Both the position numbers and the translations under genes were made by a program. A DNA stretch of 64,000 nucleotides, from positions 62,001 through 126,000 of the forward strand of contig JBJOFG010000010.1 of NCBI GenBank assembly GCA_046048875.1, given 5' to 3'. This stretch comes from CAIZGX01 sp046048875. Its GTDB lineage: Bacteria > Bacteroidota > Bacteroidia > Flavobacteriales_D > Sanyastnellaceae. Below are positions 31,273 through 40,070 of this stretch, piece by piece (position 1 is the stretch's first letter; each line of letters opens with the position of its first letter). A model generated the notes under the pieces. It saw only the letters and a program-made list of their open reading frames with translations, was not told the origin of the DNA and did no database searches.

Positions 31273-32324
31273 AGCTTCAATCCAAATCGAATTGGCATTC
31301 GCGAGAATTGGCGCTTTACGGCACCACCTGCGAGGAAATTAGAAGCTGGGTAAATTATTTTCAGGCTGAAATCAATCAGCGATTAGCCTACGTGGACGCT
31401 TCCCATGCAGAGGGAAATTCTGAAAATTCAATTGGAATTACCACGCATGAAAGTCATTTCTTTCTTCAAGAAAATACAGGACTTGATCAAACGGTTCTTC
31501 AGGAATTCGACGGGGCATTGGTCAACGGCAATCATCATGCGGCTTTCAACCAAATCATTTTTGTAAATCTTGAAAAAGAAAAGAGTCTCATCAAGCGAAG
31601 CGCAGAACTAACCAATGTGCTAGCCGTTGTCCTTCCGAATGGAATGACAGAGATTCCTGGGTTTGTTCAACCTTTCCTTCAACCCGAAACTAAAATTTTT
31701 AGTTTGAAGGAAGATGTGCTGGAATTTGTTTCAACTTATTTTAAAGATGCACCTTTAAGAGCATTGGTTTTATTGGGAGGGAAGAGCAGTCGTATGGGTG
31801 AAGAGAAGGGACTTATTCAATACCATGAAAAAACACAGGCGGAACATTTGGTTTCCTTGTTGGAAGAAATAGGATTGGAAGTTTTTCTTTCTGTTCGTGA
31901 AGAACAAAAAGAAAACTATTCTTTTTTGAATCGTCCATTTATCACGGATCTACTTCAAGATGCTGGTCCGCTGGGAGGAATAGCTTCTGCCATGCGCAAG
32001 TTTCCTGGAACTGCATTTTTAGTCGTGGCGTGTGATCTTCCGAATCTTCAAATAGAACAACTTGAATTTTTGGTGAAGAATAGAAATGCGAAAGTGTTCG
32101 CGACATGCTATGAATCGCCCATGGATGGCGGCCCAGAGCCGTTGTGTTCCATCTACGAACCAAAATCATTTTCGGCGTTAATGAAAGTTTGGGTGAATGG
32201 AAAAAGCTGTCCGCGTAAGATGCTTTTCAACCGATCGGTTGAAATACTTCCAATTCAAGATTCTAAATTTTTGGTGAACGCGAACACGCCGGAAGAGCGT
32301 ATTCAACTTCAAGAAAAAAAGTAA
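31269..32324 (+). CDS. mobA: MobA-type molybdenum cofactor nucleotidyltransferase with extra N-terminal domain
   Basis: 351 aa. Residues ~164-351 form a MobA/NTP-transferase domain with LLGGKSSRMGEEKGLI (168-183), DLLQDAGPLGGIASAM and VACDLPNL. It attaches a nucleotide (usually GMP) to molybdopterin. Residues 1-160 are an additional domain: LALYGTTCEEIRSW lies where a MobB P-loop would be but lacks GxxGxGKT, so it may be a degenerate MobB-like domain (inference). It is translationally coupled to moaC. The stop is at 32324, the first base of the rnpB footprint on the other strand. Confidence 0.8.
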   Translation: MKLQSKSNWHSRELALYGTTCEEIRSWVNYFQAEINQRLAYVDASHAEGNSENSIGITTHESHFFLQENTGLDQTVLQEFDGALVNGNHHAAFNQIIFVNLEKEKSLIKRSAELTNVLAVVLPNGMTEIPGFVQPFLQPETKIFSLKEDVLEFVSTYFKDAPLRALVLLGGKSSRMGEEKGLIQYHEKTQAEHLVSLLEEIGLEVFLSVREEQKENYSFLNRPFITDLLQDAGPLGGIASAMRKFPGTAFLVVACDLPNLQIEQLEFLVKNRNAKVFATCYESPMDGGPEPLCSIYEPKSFSALMKVWVNGKSCPRKMLFNRSVEILPIQDSKFLVNANTPEERIQLQEKK

Positions 32325-32688
32325 AAGACCGTGAGCGTAAGCCGGGTTCTGTTCATGTGTTGCCACATGTTTCATCATTTATCTATGCGATCTACCCTCC
32401 GAGATTGAGCGAGCAACTCTTCAGTCGGAACGAATCCAACGGCCCCGGTTTATTTGATCTTACAGCCCGCAAGGTTTTCCTAGCTCGTCTTGTTACCAAG
32501 AACGACGGTGGTCTCTTACACCTCCTTTTCACCCTTACCACTATTGCTAGTGGCGGTTTAATTTCTGCAGCACTGTCTGTCCGTTAAACTTGCGTTTAAC
32601 GTCCCCCGCTTTTCACAGGGTGCGGCGCTCTGCGCAGCCCGGACTTTCCTCTAGTTTTGCAACCAGCGATGAATCCTCTTCGGTCTTT
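32324..32688 (-). ncRNA. rnpB: RNase P RNA (bacterial type A)
   Basis: On the minus strand the universally conserved GAGGAAAGTCCGGGC (complement of ~32638-32652) lies near the 5' end, and ACAGAACCCGGCTTAC (complement of ~32337-32352) near the 3' end. AAAGACCG at the 5' end (32681-32688) pairs with CGGTCTTT at the 3' end (32324-32331) to form P1, fixing the bounds at about 365 nt. It cleaves 5' leaders from pre-tRNA. A TACCTTTG promoter box sits 4 bp upstream, and a T tract (ACTTTTTTTC) follows the 3' end. It is convergent with and abuts the mobA gene. Confidence 0.95.
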
Positions 32689-32692
32689 GCCA

Positions 32693-32700
32693 CAAAGGTA
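32693..32700 (-). promoter_or_regulatory. -7 box TACCTTTG of rnpB
   Basis: The minus strand reads TACCTTTG immediately upstream of the RNase P RNA 5' end predicted from the P1 helix. The spacing (4-5 nt from box to start) agrees with Bacteroidota promoters and supports the 5' end assignment. Confidence 0.7.
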
Positions 32701-32745
32701 GTACATTCGCTATTGACTTTTTAGACAGAAGATTGAACCGAGACC

Positions 32746-33591
32746 ATGATTAAAAGATTATTCAAATTAGCTCATCCGAAGTTTCAGAAATTAATTCTGG
32801 AATATCCTGTTTCTTTTGAACCTCGTTATGGGCATGGACAAGAGGCCCATCCGCAATTGCTTTCAATCATTGAAAACAGGAAGGAAGAGTATGAGAAGTG
32901 GCTGCACGCTGCCTTGAAATACACCGGTCAATTTCAATCTATAAAAAACAACACAGAGAAGCCATCGGCGCAAGAACCTTTTTGGAACAATTTGTTTTTG
33001 CCAGGTTTGGACATGGTTATGTTGTACACGGCCATTGCCGAAGCAAAGCCAAAACGTTATGTTGAAATTGGATCGGGAAATTCAACCAAGGTTGCGTACA
33101 AGGCCATCAATGAACAGGGGTTAAAGACTGAAATTATTTCAATCGATCCGATGCCTCGCGCTGAAATAGACGCTTTGGCAAATACCATTATTCGTTCTCC
33201 GTTTGAAGATTCGAATTTCGATTTTTTGGAAGACCTAGAGGAGAACGATATTTTGTTTGTTGATAATTCACACCGCGTTTTCCCGAATTCAGATGCAACG
33301 GTTTTCTTTTTGGAAGTGCTTCCTCGCTTAAAGAAGGGCGTTATTGTTCAGATTCACGATGTGTATTTGCCTTTCGATTATCCGCAATTTATGTGTGATC
33401 GGTTTTATTCAGAGCAATACATGTTGGCAGCATTTCTTTTGGCGAACAGCGAGAAGTATGCGCCAATTATTCCAAATTATTATCTTTCCGAAAACAAAGA
33501 ATTCAGTCAAATCATACAACCGATTTGGAATGCCATTCCTCATGTTGTGGAAAAACATGGCGGGTCATTTTGGTTGAAAATTGAAAAATAA
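32746..33591 (+). CDS. Class I SAM-dependent methyltransferase family protein
   Basis: 281 aa, no signal peptide. Motif I of the Rossmann fold is clear, RYVEIGSGNSTKVA (around residues 104-117), followed by an acidic residue at the end of strand 2 (IISIDPMP) and ILFVDNSHRV. These resemble the Methyltransf_24 family. A ~95-residue N-terminal helical region precedes the domain. The substrate is unknown; proteins of this type often act on small molecules or glycans. It may be co-transcribed with the MFS gene, which follows after 1 bp. Confidence 0.65.
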   Translation: MIKRLFKLAHPKFQKLILEYPVSFEPRYGHGQEAHPQLLSIIENRKEEYEKWLHAALKYTGQFQSIKNNTEKPSAQEPFWNNLFLPGLDMVMLYTAIAEAKPKRYVEIGSGNSTKVAYKAINEQGLKTEIISIDPMPRAEIDALANTIIRSPFEDSNFDFLEDLEENDILFVDNSHRVFPNSDATVFFLEVLPRLKKGVIVQIHDVYLPFDYPQFMCDRFYSEQYMLAAFLLANSEKYAPIIPNYYLSENKEFSQIIQPIWNAIPHVVEKHGGSFWLKIEK

Positions 33592-33592
33592 A

Positions 33593-34906
33593 ATGACAGA
33601 CGCTACTCTCTCCCGTAAGAAAATCCAGAACGGATGGGCCATGTACGATTGGGCCAATTCGGTGTACAACCTTGTTATTGGATCAACCATTTTTCCAATT
33701 TTTTACGATGTGATGACTTCGGTGAAAGATGCAGATGGTAAAGTTATTTCGTCGAAAGTACAGGTCTTCGGTGCAACGCTCGAAAACACCGAGTTGATCA
33801 GTTATGCAACAGCATTTGGATTGACGGTAGTTTGCCTCATTCTCCCAATTTTATCGGGTGTTGCAGATTACTATGGAAAAAAGAAATTCTTTTTGAAGTT
33901 CTTTTGCTACTTGGGTTCGCTTTCTTGTATGAGCCTTTATTTTTTCAATCCTTCAAACATGGAGCTGAGCATCTTGAGTGTTATTCTTGCGTGTATAGGA
34001 TTTTGGGGTAGCTATGCGTTTAGCAATAGTTTTTTGCCAATAGTAGCAACAGAGGAAGAACAGGATAAACTAAGCGCCAAAGGATTTTCGTTGGGGTATT
34101 TGGGAAGTATGATTTTACTTATCTGCGCCTTGATAGCTGTAATGGGTATTGCCAAGACAGGCCCTGAAAAAATTACGATGATGCGTTATGCATTTGTAGC
34201 TGTTGGTTTGTGGTGGATGGGATTTGCACAAATTACATTTGCTCGTTTGAAGGAAACAGAGCGCGTTCATGCCGAAAAGGCCAATGTATTGACTAAAGGA
34301 TTTTCTGAGTTAGGGGGAGTATTAAAGCAATTGAAAAACCTGCCTCAATTGAAGTCTTATTTGTTGGCTTTCTTTACCTTCAGCATGGGTATACAAACGA
34401 TTATGCAAATGGCTACTTACTTCGGTAAGAAGGAAGTGAAGTTGGAAACGCTAAACCTTATTGTAGCGATTATTTTGGTTCAGATTATTGCCATACCTGG
34501 AGCTTATCTTTTCTCGAAGTTGTCGGATAGAATTGGGAATTTTTCTGTGTTGAAAATAGCACTTTCTTTGTGGATGTTCATTTGCTTCTTTGCCTTTTTC
34601 TTTGTGCAAGAAGGTCAAGTGAATATGTTCTACATTGTTGCAGGACTTATTGGTTTCATTATGGGTGGAACACAGTCACTAGCCAGAAGCACTTATTCGA
34701 AATTAATTCCAGGCACCAAGGACACGGCGTCATTTTTTAGTTTTTACGACGTAACTGAAAAAGTGGGTTTGATTATCGGACTTGTTTCTTTCGGATTTAT
34801 TGAAGGAAGATTCAGCATGCGCTATAGCATATTGGCATTGATTGTATTCTTTGTTTTAGGATTTGGATTGATGTTTTTAATTCCGAAGAATAAACAAGAG
34901 GCTTAA
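33593..34906 (+). CDS. MFS transporter, UMF1/Atg22-like family
   Basis: 437 aa from the ATG at 33593; a TTG 12 bp upstream would overlap the previous gene and is less likely. About 12 membrane helices. The N-terminal GWAMYDWANSVYNLVIGSTI is the hallmark of the UMF1/Atg22-like group of the major facilitator superfamily, with SGVADYYGKKKFFL (loop 2-3) and GGTQSLARSTYSKLIPG in the second half. Amino-acid efflux is suggested for fungal relatives; the bacterial substrate is unknown. The stop overlaps the convergent ubiA-type gene by 4 bp (TTAA). Confidence 0.88.
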   Translation: MTDATLSRKKIQNGWAMYDWANSVYNLVIGSTIFPIFYDVMTSVKDADGKVISSKVQVFGATLENTELISYATAFGLTVVCLILPILSGVADYYGKKKFFLKFFCYLGSLSCMSLYFFNPSNMELSILSVILACIGFWGSYAFSNSFLPIVATEEEQDKLSAKGFSLGYLGSMILLICALIAVMGIAKTGPEKITMMRYAFVAVGLWWMGFAQITFARLKETERVHAEKANVLTKGFSELGGVLKQLKNLPQLKSYLLAFFTFSMGIQTIMQMATYFGKKEVKLETLNLIVAIILVQIIAIPGAYLFSKLSDRIGNFSVLKIALSLWMFICFFAFFFVQEGQVNMFYIVAGLIGFIMGGTQSLARSTYSKLIPGTKDTASFFSFYDVTEKVGLIIGLVSFGFIEGRFSMRYSILALIVFFVLGFGLMFLIPKNKQEA

Positions 34907-35790
34907 ACAAACCTCAACGCAAATCCACATGCAATTCCAACAGCCATTGCAATCTTCAAGATGAGACTGGCTTTGTGAAATCCTTCTTTCGAATTCGCTA
35001 TAAATACGGCGAACAACGAAATGGTTAGCGGAAGACACATGCCTATTCCAATTAAATACAGCGTGCCTAAAGAATGATGTTGTGTTGCTGCAATGAAGAG
35101 TGCGACACCGCCAATAATTAATGCGCTAAAAAGAAAAAGTAGTGCGTAGATGCGTGCTGTTTGCGTGCCCATCACAACAGGCAATGTCTTGTAGTTCTCC
35201 GCGCCATCGCCTTCCGCGTCTTCAATGTCTTTTACAATTTCTCTTGTGAAGTTCACCGTGAACGCGAAGCCCGCAAATACTGTTGTCCAAAAGGCAATAT
35301 GCAAATTCGAAAGTTGCGGCCACACACTCCAAATAGGAATGACTCCAATGCACAAGGAGACCAATAAATTTCCCGATAAAACACGTTTCTTGAAAAACGG
35401 TGTATACAATCCAAGTGCTATTGAAACTACAATCGCCACAATAAACGGCAGATAAGAGTGCATACTCTTTCCAACAAAAAATGAAATCAAAATTCCCAAG
35501 GTCGTCGTGACAATATGCGCAAGAATAACCACTCTTCGTTTCACCTTTGTTTCAACATAAACAGCATCGGGTTTGTTAATGCGATCTACACGCACATCGA
35601 AATAATCGTTAATGAAGTTTCCTCCAGCGGTTAACAGGACAATGGTTAGAATCATTCCGATAAATTGCATCCATTCCTTCAAATCACTCGGGGCAATGGC
35701 ATGTGCATAGCCAAAACGAAAAGCGAACATGGCGAAAACAATCATAAAGAGATTGTTCGGTCGTGACATTTTAAAAAGTGCCTGGGTCAT
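34903..35790 (-). CDS. UbiA-family prenyltransferase
   Basis: 295 aa with about nine membrane helices. Both Asp-rich motifs are present: NFINDYFDVRVDRINKPD (near residues 58-75) and REIVKDIEDAEGDGAENYKT (near 184-203), which bind prenyl diphosphate via magnesium. Bacteroidota carry such genes annotated as geranylgeranylglycerol-phosphate geranylgeranyltransferase-like; the acceptor cannot be told from sequence. It is 9 bp after the MOSC gene on the same strand, suggesting co-transcription. Confidence 0.88.
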   Translation of the reverse strand: MTQALFKMSRPNNLFMIVFAMFAFRFGYAHAIAPSDLKEWMQFIGMILTIVLLTAGGNFINDYFDVRVDRINKPDAVYVETKVKRRVVILAHIVTTTLGILISFFVGKSMHSYLPFIVAIVVSIALGLYTPFFKKRVLSGNLLVSLCIGVIPIWSVWPQLSNLHIAFWTTVFAGFAFTVNFTREIVKDIEDAEGDGAENYKTLPVVMGTQTARIYALLFLFSALIIGGVALFIAATQHHSLGTLYLIGIGMCLPLTISLFAVFIANSKEGFHKASLILKIAMAVGIACGFALRFV

Positions 35791-35799
35791 AGTTCGAAT

Positions 35800-36603
35800 T
35801 TATGGGTTGAAGGTAGTGAAAACTTTTACTTCAGATTGAATGTCTATACTTCCTGATCGAATCGGATAGTACAAGTCGCCAAGAATAACCTTGCTCTTGA
35901 CTGTCCGAATCTTGGCGAGCTCACGCATGACATCGGTTCTGTATTCGCCGGTATCTGGATTTACATTAATCATTCGACATCTGCCGCAGGCCTTTGCTTT
36001 CCGCAATGAGACATCTCCGATTTGAATGTTTTGCCATTCATCTTCTTCGAAGGGGATGGAAGTTTGAAAAAGTAAATTCGGACGGAAATAACGCGCGTCA
36101 ATGGGTTCTTCCAGATGCGCATTCAAGGCATCAAGCGAAGCGGTTCCAAGTAAAAGAATTGGAAAACTATCGGCGAAGGAACTGGGTGTTTGTTCTCCGG
36201 TTAATGGGGCGGTCTCTCTTCGTTCTGATTGAAGGGGCATACGAATGAGTCGAACATTTTCCTTCAAAAAATCTGAAAAGAATTCGTTCAGTTGTTCGTT
36301 CTCTTCAATTCCGAAGACGTGAGAATCCCAAACCTTTGATTCGATTTTTTCAGTTTGAAATTCGTTGACTTGAGTAGTGAGATTTACAGTTTTTGTGTTG
36401 AAGGAAAATTGAAATCCATTTTCAAGCGCAGTTGTCTTCACGAGCGAGAGTTCAGGTCTCTCGCGACGTGTAATGAATTTGTTTTTCGAATCTACCAGCA
36501 TCCAATTTCGATCGAAGGCAAGTCCGTGCGGAAGCACTTCCACGCGTTGAAGTTCGACGGGATTTAATGATTTAATGGGATAAATTGAAATTGCCTTCAA
36601 CAT
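35800..36603 (-). CDS. MOSC-domain protein (MOSC N-terminal beta-barrel plus MOSC)
   Basis: 267 aa from the ATG at 36603 (MLKAISIYPIKSLNPVELQR); the open frame extends upstream but without conserved sequence. The N-terminal beta-barrel domain (SIYPIKSL, FDRNWMLVD) is followed by the MOSC domain (RYFRPNLLF at ~190) with a conserved Cys in KACGRCRMINVNPDTGEY. MOSC proteins handle molybdenum cofactor-bound sulphur or reduce N-hydroxylated compounds. Its location 3.5 kb from moaC-mobA fits cofactor use. Confidence 0.85.
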   Translation of the reverse strand: MLKAISIYPIKSLNPVELQRVEVLPHGLAFDRNWMLVDSKNKFITRRERPELSLVKTTALENGFQFSFNTKTVNLTTQVNEFQTEKIESKVWDSHVFGIEENEQLNEFFSDFLKENVRLIRMPLQSERRETAPLTGEQTPSSFADSFPILLLGTASLDALNAHLEEPIDARYFRPNLLFQTSIPFEEDEWQNIQIGDVSLRKAKACGRCRMINVNPDTGEYRTDVMRELAKIRTVKSKVILGDLYYPIRSGSIDIQSEVKVFTTFNP

Positions 36604-36630
36604 AAAAACGAAGGTAGCGCATGTCTGATG

Positions 36631-36638
36631 TATTTTTG
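36631..36638 (+). promoter_or_regulatory. -7 box TATTTTTG of hemE
   Basis: A TAnnTTTG match ending 6 bp before the ATG at 36645, implying a near-leaderless mRNA. The upstream ATG at 36621 precedes the box, so it is excluded as the start. Confidence 0.6.
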
Positions 36639-36644
36639 CACCAC

Positions 36645-37676
36645 ATGAATTTGCAGAACAATTTATTGCTTCGCGCCGCAAAGGGCGAGCAAGTGGAACG
36701 CACTCCCGTTTGGGTCATGCGTCAGGCCGGAAGAGTCCTACCCGAATACCGCGCAACACGCGCAAGAGCGGGTTCATTTATAACGTTGGTTCGTACGCCG
36801 GAGCTGGCTTGTGAAGTCACCCTTCAACCCGTAGATATCTTAGGCGTAGACGCCGCCATTATTTTTTCCGACATCTTGGTTATTCCAGAAGCAATGGGAT
36901 TGCCTTATGAAATGGACGAAGGGAAGGGGCCTCGTTTCCCGAGTACAATAAAGACGAAGGAAGATTTGGCAAAGCTTTCAACCACGGAAATTGAAGGTAA
37001 ACTGAATTATGTAGCGGAAGCCTTGAAGTTGACTAAGCAAGAGTTGAACGGAAGAGTACCGTTAATTGGATTTGCAGGCGCACCATTCACACTATTTTGT
37101 TACATGATCGAAGGTCAGGGAAGCAAAGAGTTTGCGAAGGCAAGACGCATGATGCGCGAAAATCCGGAGTTGGCTCACGCATTACTCTCAGCCATTTCAG
37201 ACGCAACAATTTCTTATTTGAAGATGCAAATTGCATCGGGTGCCGATTTAATTCAGTTGTTCGATTCATGGGCAGGAGTATTGGGACCTGATTCATACCG
37301 CGAGTTTTCACTTCCATATATCAACAGAATTTTTGCAGCAATACCAGAGGTTCCAAGAACAGTATTCGCAAAAGGTGCTTGGTATGCTGTAGAAGATTTT
37401 GCGAACTCTCCATGCGAGACCATCGGACTCGATTGGACGGTTCAACCAGAATTGGCACGGAAATGGGCAGGAGGGAAAACAGTGCAAGGAAACTTAGACC
37501 CTTCGGTGCTCTACGGTAACTTTGCAAGCATTAAAAAAGCCACAAGAGAAATGCTCCAAAAGTTTGGAACTCAAAAACATATTGCTAACTTAGGCCACGG
37601 AGTTTATCCTGATATTTCTCCCGATAACCTAAAATGCTTTATTGATACCATAAAAGAATACCCTAACGAAAAGTAA
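36645..37676 (+). CDS. hemE: Uroporphyrinogen decarboxylase
   Basis: 343 aa from ATG 36645 (MNLQNNLLLRAAKGE). It decarboxylates uroporphyrinogen III to coproporphyrinogen III in haem synthesis. Signatures: TPVWVMRQAGRVLPEYR at the N-terminus (Arg residues bind the propionates), FSDILVIPEAMG with the catalytic Asp, GFAGAPFTLFCYM and, near the C-terminus, ANLGHGVYPDISPDN. The start is decided by the promoter box at 36631. The OmpA-like gene follows 7 bp later. Confidence 0.96.
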   Translation: MNLQNNLLLRAAKGEQVERTPVWVMRQAGRVLPEYRATRARAGSFITLVRTPELACEVTLQPVDILGVDAAIIFSDILVIPEAMGLPYEMDEGKGPRFPSTIKTKEDLAKLSTTEIEGKLNYVAEALKLTKQELNGRVPLIGFAGAPFTLFCYMIEGQGSKEFAKARRMMRENPELAHALLSAISDATISYLKMQIASGADLIQLFDSWAGVLGPDSYREFSLPYINRIFAAIPEVPRTVFAKGAWYAVEDFANSPCETIGLDWTVQPELARKWAGGKTVQGNLDPSVLYGNFASIKKATREMLQKFGTQKHIANLGHGVYPDISPDNLKCFIDTIKEYPNEK

Positions 37677-37683
37677 AATGATT

Positions 37684-38856
37684 ATGAAACGTTTATTATT
37701 AGCTGTATTGACACTTGCAGTTGTTGGAGCAACGGCTCAAAAGAAAACTGATAAGGCTGCAGCAGAGCCAAAAGGAATTGTTCCGAATGGCAATTTCGAT
37801 GACTTTGAATTCAAATCATTGAAAACCCCAAATCAAGTAGATTTAGCATTGCCCTGGATTTCTCCAAACGTTACCATGGGCGATTTGTTCTCAAAAGGAG
37901 TGAAGAGTCCAAAGATTCAAGTTCCAACTAATGAGCACGGTGTTCAAGAGCCAGCCTCTGGGTCGAGTTATGCCGGTTTCAGAGCGTATTCAAAAGATCC
38001 AAAGAAACCAAGGACCTACCTTGAAGTTAAGTTAAACCAAAAGCTTGTGAAAGGACAGCAGTATTGCATCCGTTACAGCTTGAGCCTTGCAGATCTTTCG
38101 AAATTTGCAGTGAACAACGTAGGTGTTTACGTAACTGAAAAGAAATTACAGTACTCAAAAGATAACGCTATTATGGTTGAACCACAGGTTACAATTGCGG
38201 ATAATGTTCCTGTAAACATTATGGATTCTTGGGAACACATTTGCGGAACATTCACAGCTTCAGGTGGCGAAGAGTACATCGTAATCGGTGGATTCGGGGC
38301 GGAAGACAAAATGAAAGTTGAGAAAATGAAGAAGCCTGCAGGAGTTGCTGGAACGGTAATGAACGATTCATACTACTTCATCGATAACGTTGAAATCGTT
38401 GCCATCGAAGCGAAGAGCCAATGCAATTGTTCAAAGAAGAGCAAGCCTCAAGCGCAATTCATTTACAGCAGCTCTGTTGCTCGTGAGACCGGTGCGAAGC
38501 CAGCAGATATCGTAAACACAACAGTTGTTTACTTCGCTGCATTGACTGAAATGGTTCCGGGACAATTCGATTCAAACATCGAAGAAGTAGCAGCTTTGAT
38601 GAAATCAAATCCTGCAATGAACATTGAATTAATTGGCCACTCAGATGCGGACGAGATTGCTGAAGCAAAAGTAGACGAGGAAGTAGCAAACATGGCAGAG
38701 AAGCGCGCGAATGCGGTGAAAGAGGCTTTGGTTGGATACGGTATCAATGCGGTAAGAATTACAGTTACTTCAGTGGATGATACACAACCTGCAAGTACAT
38801 TCAATTCGCCTTCAGGACACGCACAAAACAGACGTGTTGTCTTCAAAGTGAAATAA
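37684..38856 (+). CDS. OmpA-like C-terminal domain protein with N-terminal lectin-like region
   Basis: 390 aa from ATG 37684 (an ATG two codons upstream, 37678, is also possible). Signal peptide (MKRLLLAVLTLAVVGATAQ). Residues ~30-240 share architecture with the protein encoded at 38931 (IVPNGNFDDFEF, SYAGFRAYSKDP, TYLEVKL, GEEYIVIGGF). Residues ~290-390 form an OmpA/MotB domain (IELIGHSDADEIA, RANAVKEALVGYGI, AQNRRVVFKVK) expected to bind peptidoglycan. Its peptidoglycan motif is less canonical than in the paralogue. A terminator follows. Confidence 0.8.
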   Translation: MKRLLLAVLTLAVVGATAQKKTDKAAAEPKGIVPNGNFDDFEFKSLKTPNQVDLALPWISPNVTMGDLFSKGVKSPKIQVPTNEHGVQEPASGSSYAGFRAYSKDPKKPRTYLEVKLNQKLVKGQQYCIRYSLSLADLSKFAVNNVGVYVTEKKLQYSKDNAIMVEPQVTIADNVPVNIMDSWEHICGTFTASGGEEYIVIGGFGAEDKMKVEKMKKPAGVAGTVMNDSYYFIDNVEIVAIEAKSQCNCSKKSKPQAQFIYSSSVARETGAKPADIVNTTVVYFAALTEMVPGQFDSNIEEVAALMKSNPAMNIELIGHSDADEIAEAKVDEEVANMAEKRANAVKEALVGYGINAVRITVTSVDDTQPASTFNSPSGHAQNRRVVFKVK

Positions 38857-38874
38857 TATTCATAGAGTTTTTTG

Positions 38875-38912
38875 AAGGGGAGTGGCAATAAAATGCGCTC
38901 CCCTTTTGTTTT
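38875..38912 (+). terminator. Intrinsic terminator after the first OmpA-like gene
   Basis: AAGGGGAG (38875-38882) pairs with CTCCCCTT (38898-38905) around a 15 nt loop, followed by TTGTTTT. It separates the two OmpA-type paralogues into distinct transcripts. Confidence 0.8.
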
Positions 38913-38930
38913 CTCGTTAAATTCGGTGCG

Positions 38931-40070
38931 TTGAAGAAATTGTTACGATATACTTTCCTGCTCACATTACTTTGCCTTGCGCGAAGTGAAAATTACGCGC
39001 AGAATTTGGTGCTCAACGGTAGCTTCGAAGAACATCAAGGTTGCCCAATCGATTTCAATCAAAGTCAGCTTACGCATATCGTTTCATGGAAACAGCCTGG
39101 ACAAGGCACTCCGGATTATTTCAACAGTTGCAGCAAGGCAGTGGGTGTTCCGAATAATGTATTTGGAAAAGAGGCTGCGGCAACGGGTCAGGCCTATGCG
39201 GGGTTTGTGAATTACACCTTCAACAAGAAAAATTACAGAGAATATTTAAGTTCAGAACTAAGCAGACCGCTGAAGCCAGGTGAGTTGGTGTGCATTGAAA
39301 TAAGCATTTCTTCTGCCGACTTGTGCAACTTCGTAACCGATGGATGTGGCATTGTGCTTAGCGCAGATGAGTTAAAGCAAAAGGGAATGGCTTGCATTGA
39401 AATGAAAGCCACCATTGAAAATCCGCGCTTGTATATCCTTGATCAAAAAGACGGTTGGGTGAAGATGGGCGATGTCTATCGTGCTTCAGGCGGAGAACGT
39501 TTTATTACCATTGGAAATTTTAAAAGCGATAAGTCAACGAAGATTCTTCACAGCACAGGTAACGACAAGGGTATGGGCGATTACAGTTATTTGTATGTCG
39601 ACGATGTTGTGGTGAAGCCAGTCAAGACGAAAGAGGAATGTTCTTGTGGGAATGAAGTTTTGCAATCGTTGGTTTTTGATCCACCCTTGCAATTAAGTCA
39701 ATACGATGTGATTCGATTGGACGATGTGTTGTTCGACTTCGATAAGTTTAATTTGACAGACAGCGCGAAAAAAGATTTGGATGAAGTGTATGTTTTATTG
39801 AAGAAGAACAAGGCCATGTATTTGGAAGTGCAAGGGCACACAGACAGCCGAGGGAAAGACGACTACAACGTGAATCTTTCGAAGAATAGGGCAGAAGCTG
39901 TGGTTGCTTATCTGGTGAAAAAAGGAATAGACAAGTCTCGACTAGAAATAAAATATTTCGGGGCAACAAAGCCCATTACTTCCAATGATTCAGACGAAGG
40001 TAGAGCCAAGAATCGTCGTGTAGAATTTCGTGTGTTGAAGAAGCGATTCGAGTTAATTGAAAACAATTAA
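38931..40070 (+). CDS. OmpA-family outer-membrane protein (paralogue of the 37684 gene)
   Basis: 379 aa with an apparent TTG start at 38931 (MKKLLRYTFLLTLLCLARSE signal peptide); no ATG or GTG gives the signal peptide. A TAAATTCG box (38918-38925), one mismatch to the -7 consensus, ends 5 bp upstream, so the mRNA may be leaderless. The N-terminal region begins NLVLNGSFEEHQGCP, as in related Bacteroidota surface proteins. The OmpA domain is canonical: VLFDFDKFNLT, LEVQGHTDSRGKDDYN, LSKNRAEAVVAYLVKKGI and GRAKNRRVEFRV. Its stop shares TTAA with the convergent obg gene. Confidence 0.88.
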   Translation: MKKLLRYTFLLTLLCLARSENYAQNLVLNGSFEEHQGCPIDFNQSQLTHIVSWKQPGQGTPDYFNSCSKAVGVPNNVFGKEAAATGQAYAGFVNYTFNKKNYREYLSSELSRPLKPGELVCIEISISSADLCNFVTDGCGIVLSADELKQKGMACIEMKATIENPRLYILDQKDGWVKMGDVYRASGGERFITIGNFKSDKSTKILHSTGNDKGMGDYSYLYVDDVVVKPVKTKEECSCGNEVLQSLVFDPPLQLSQYDVIRLDDVLFDFDKFNLTDSAKKDLDEVYVLLKKNKAMYLEVQGHTDSRGKDDYNVNLSKNRAEAVVAYLVKKGIDKSRLEIKYFGATKPITSNDSDEGRAKNRRVEFRVLKKRFELIENN

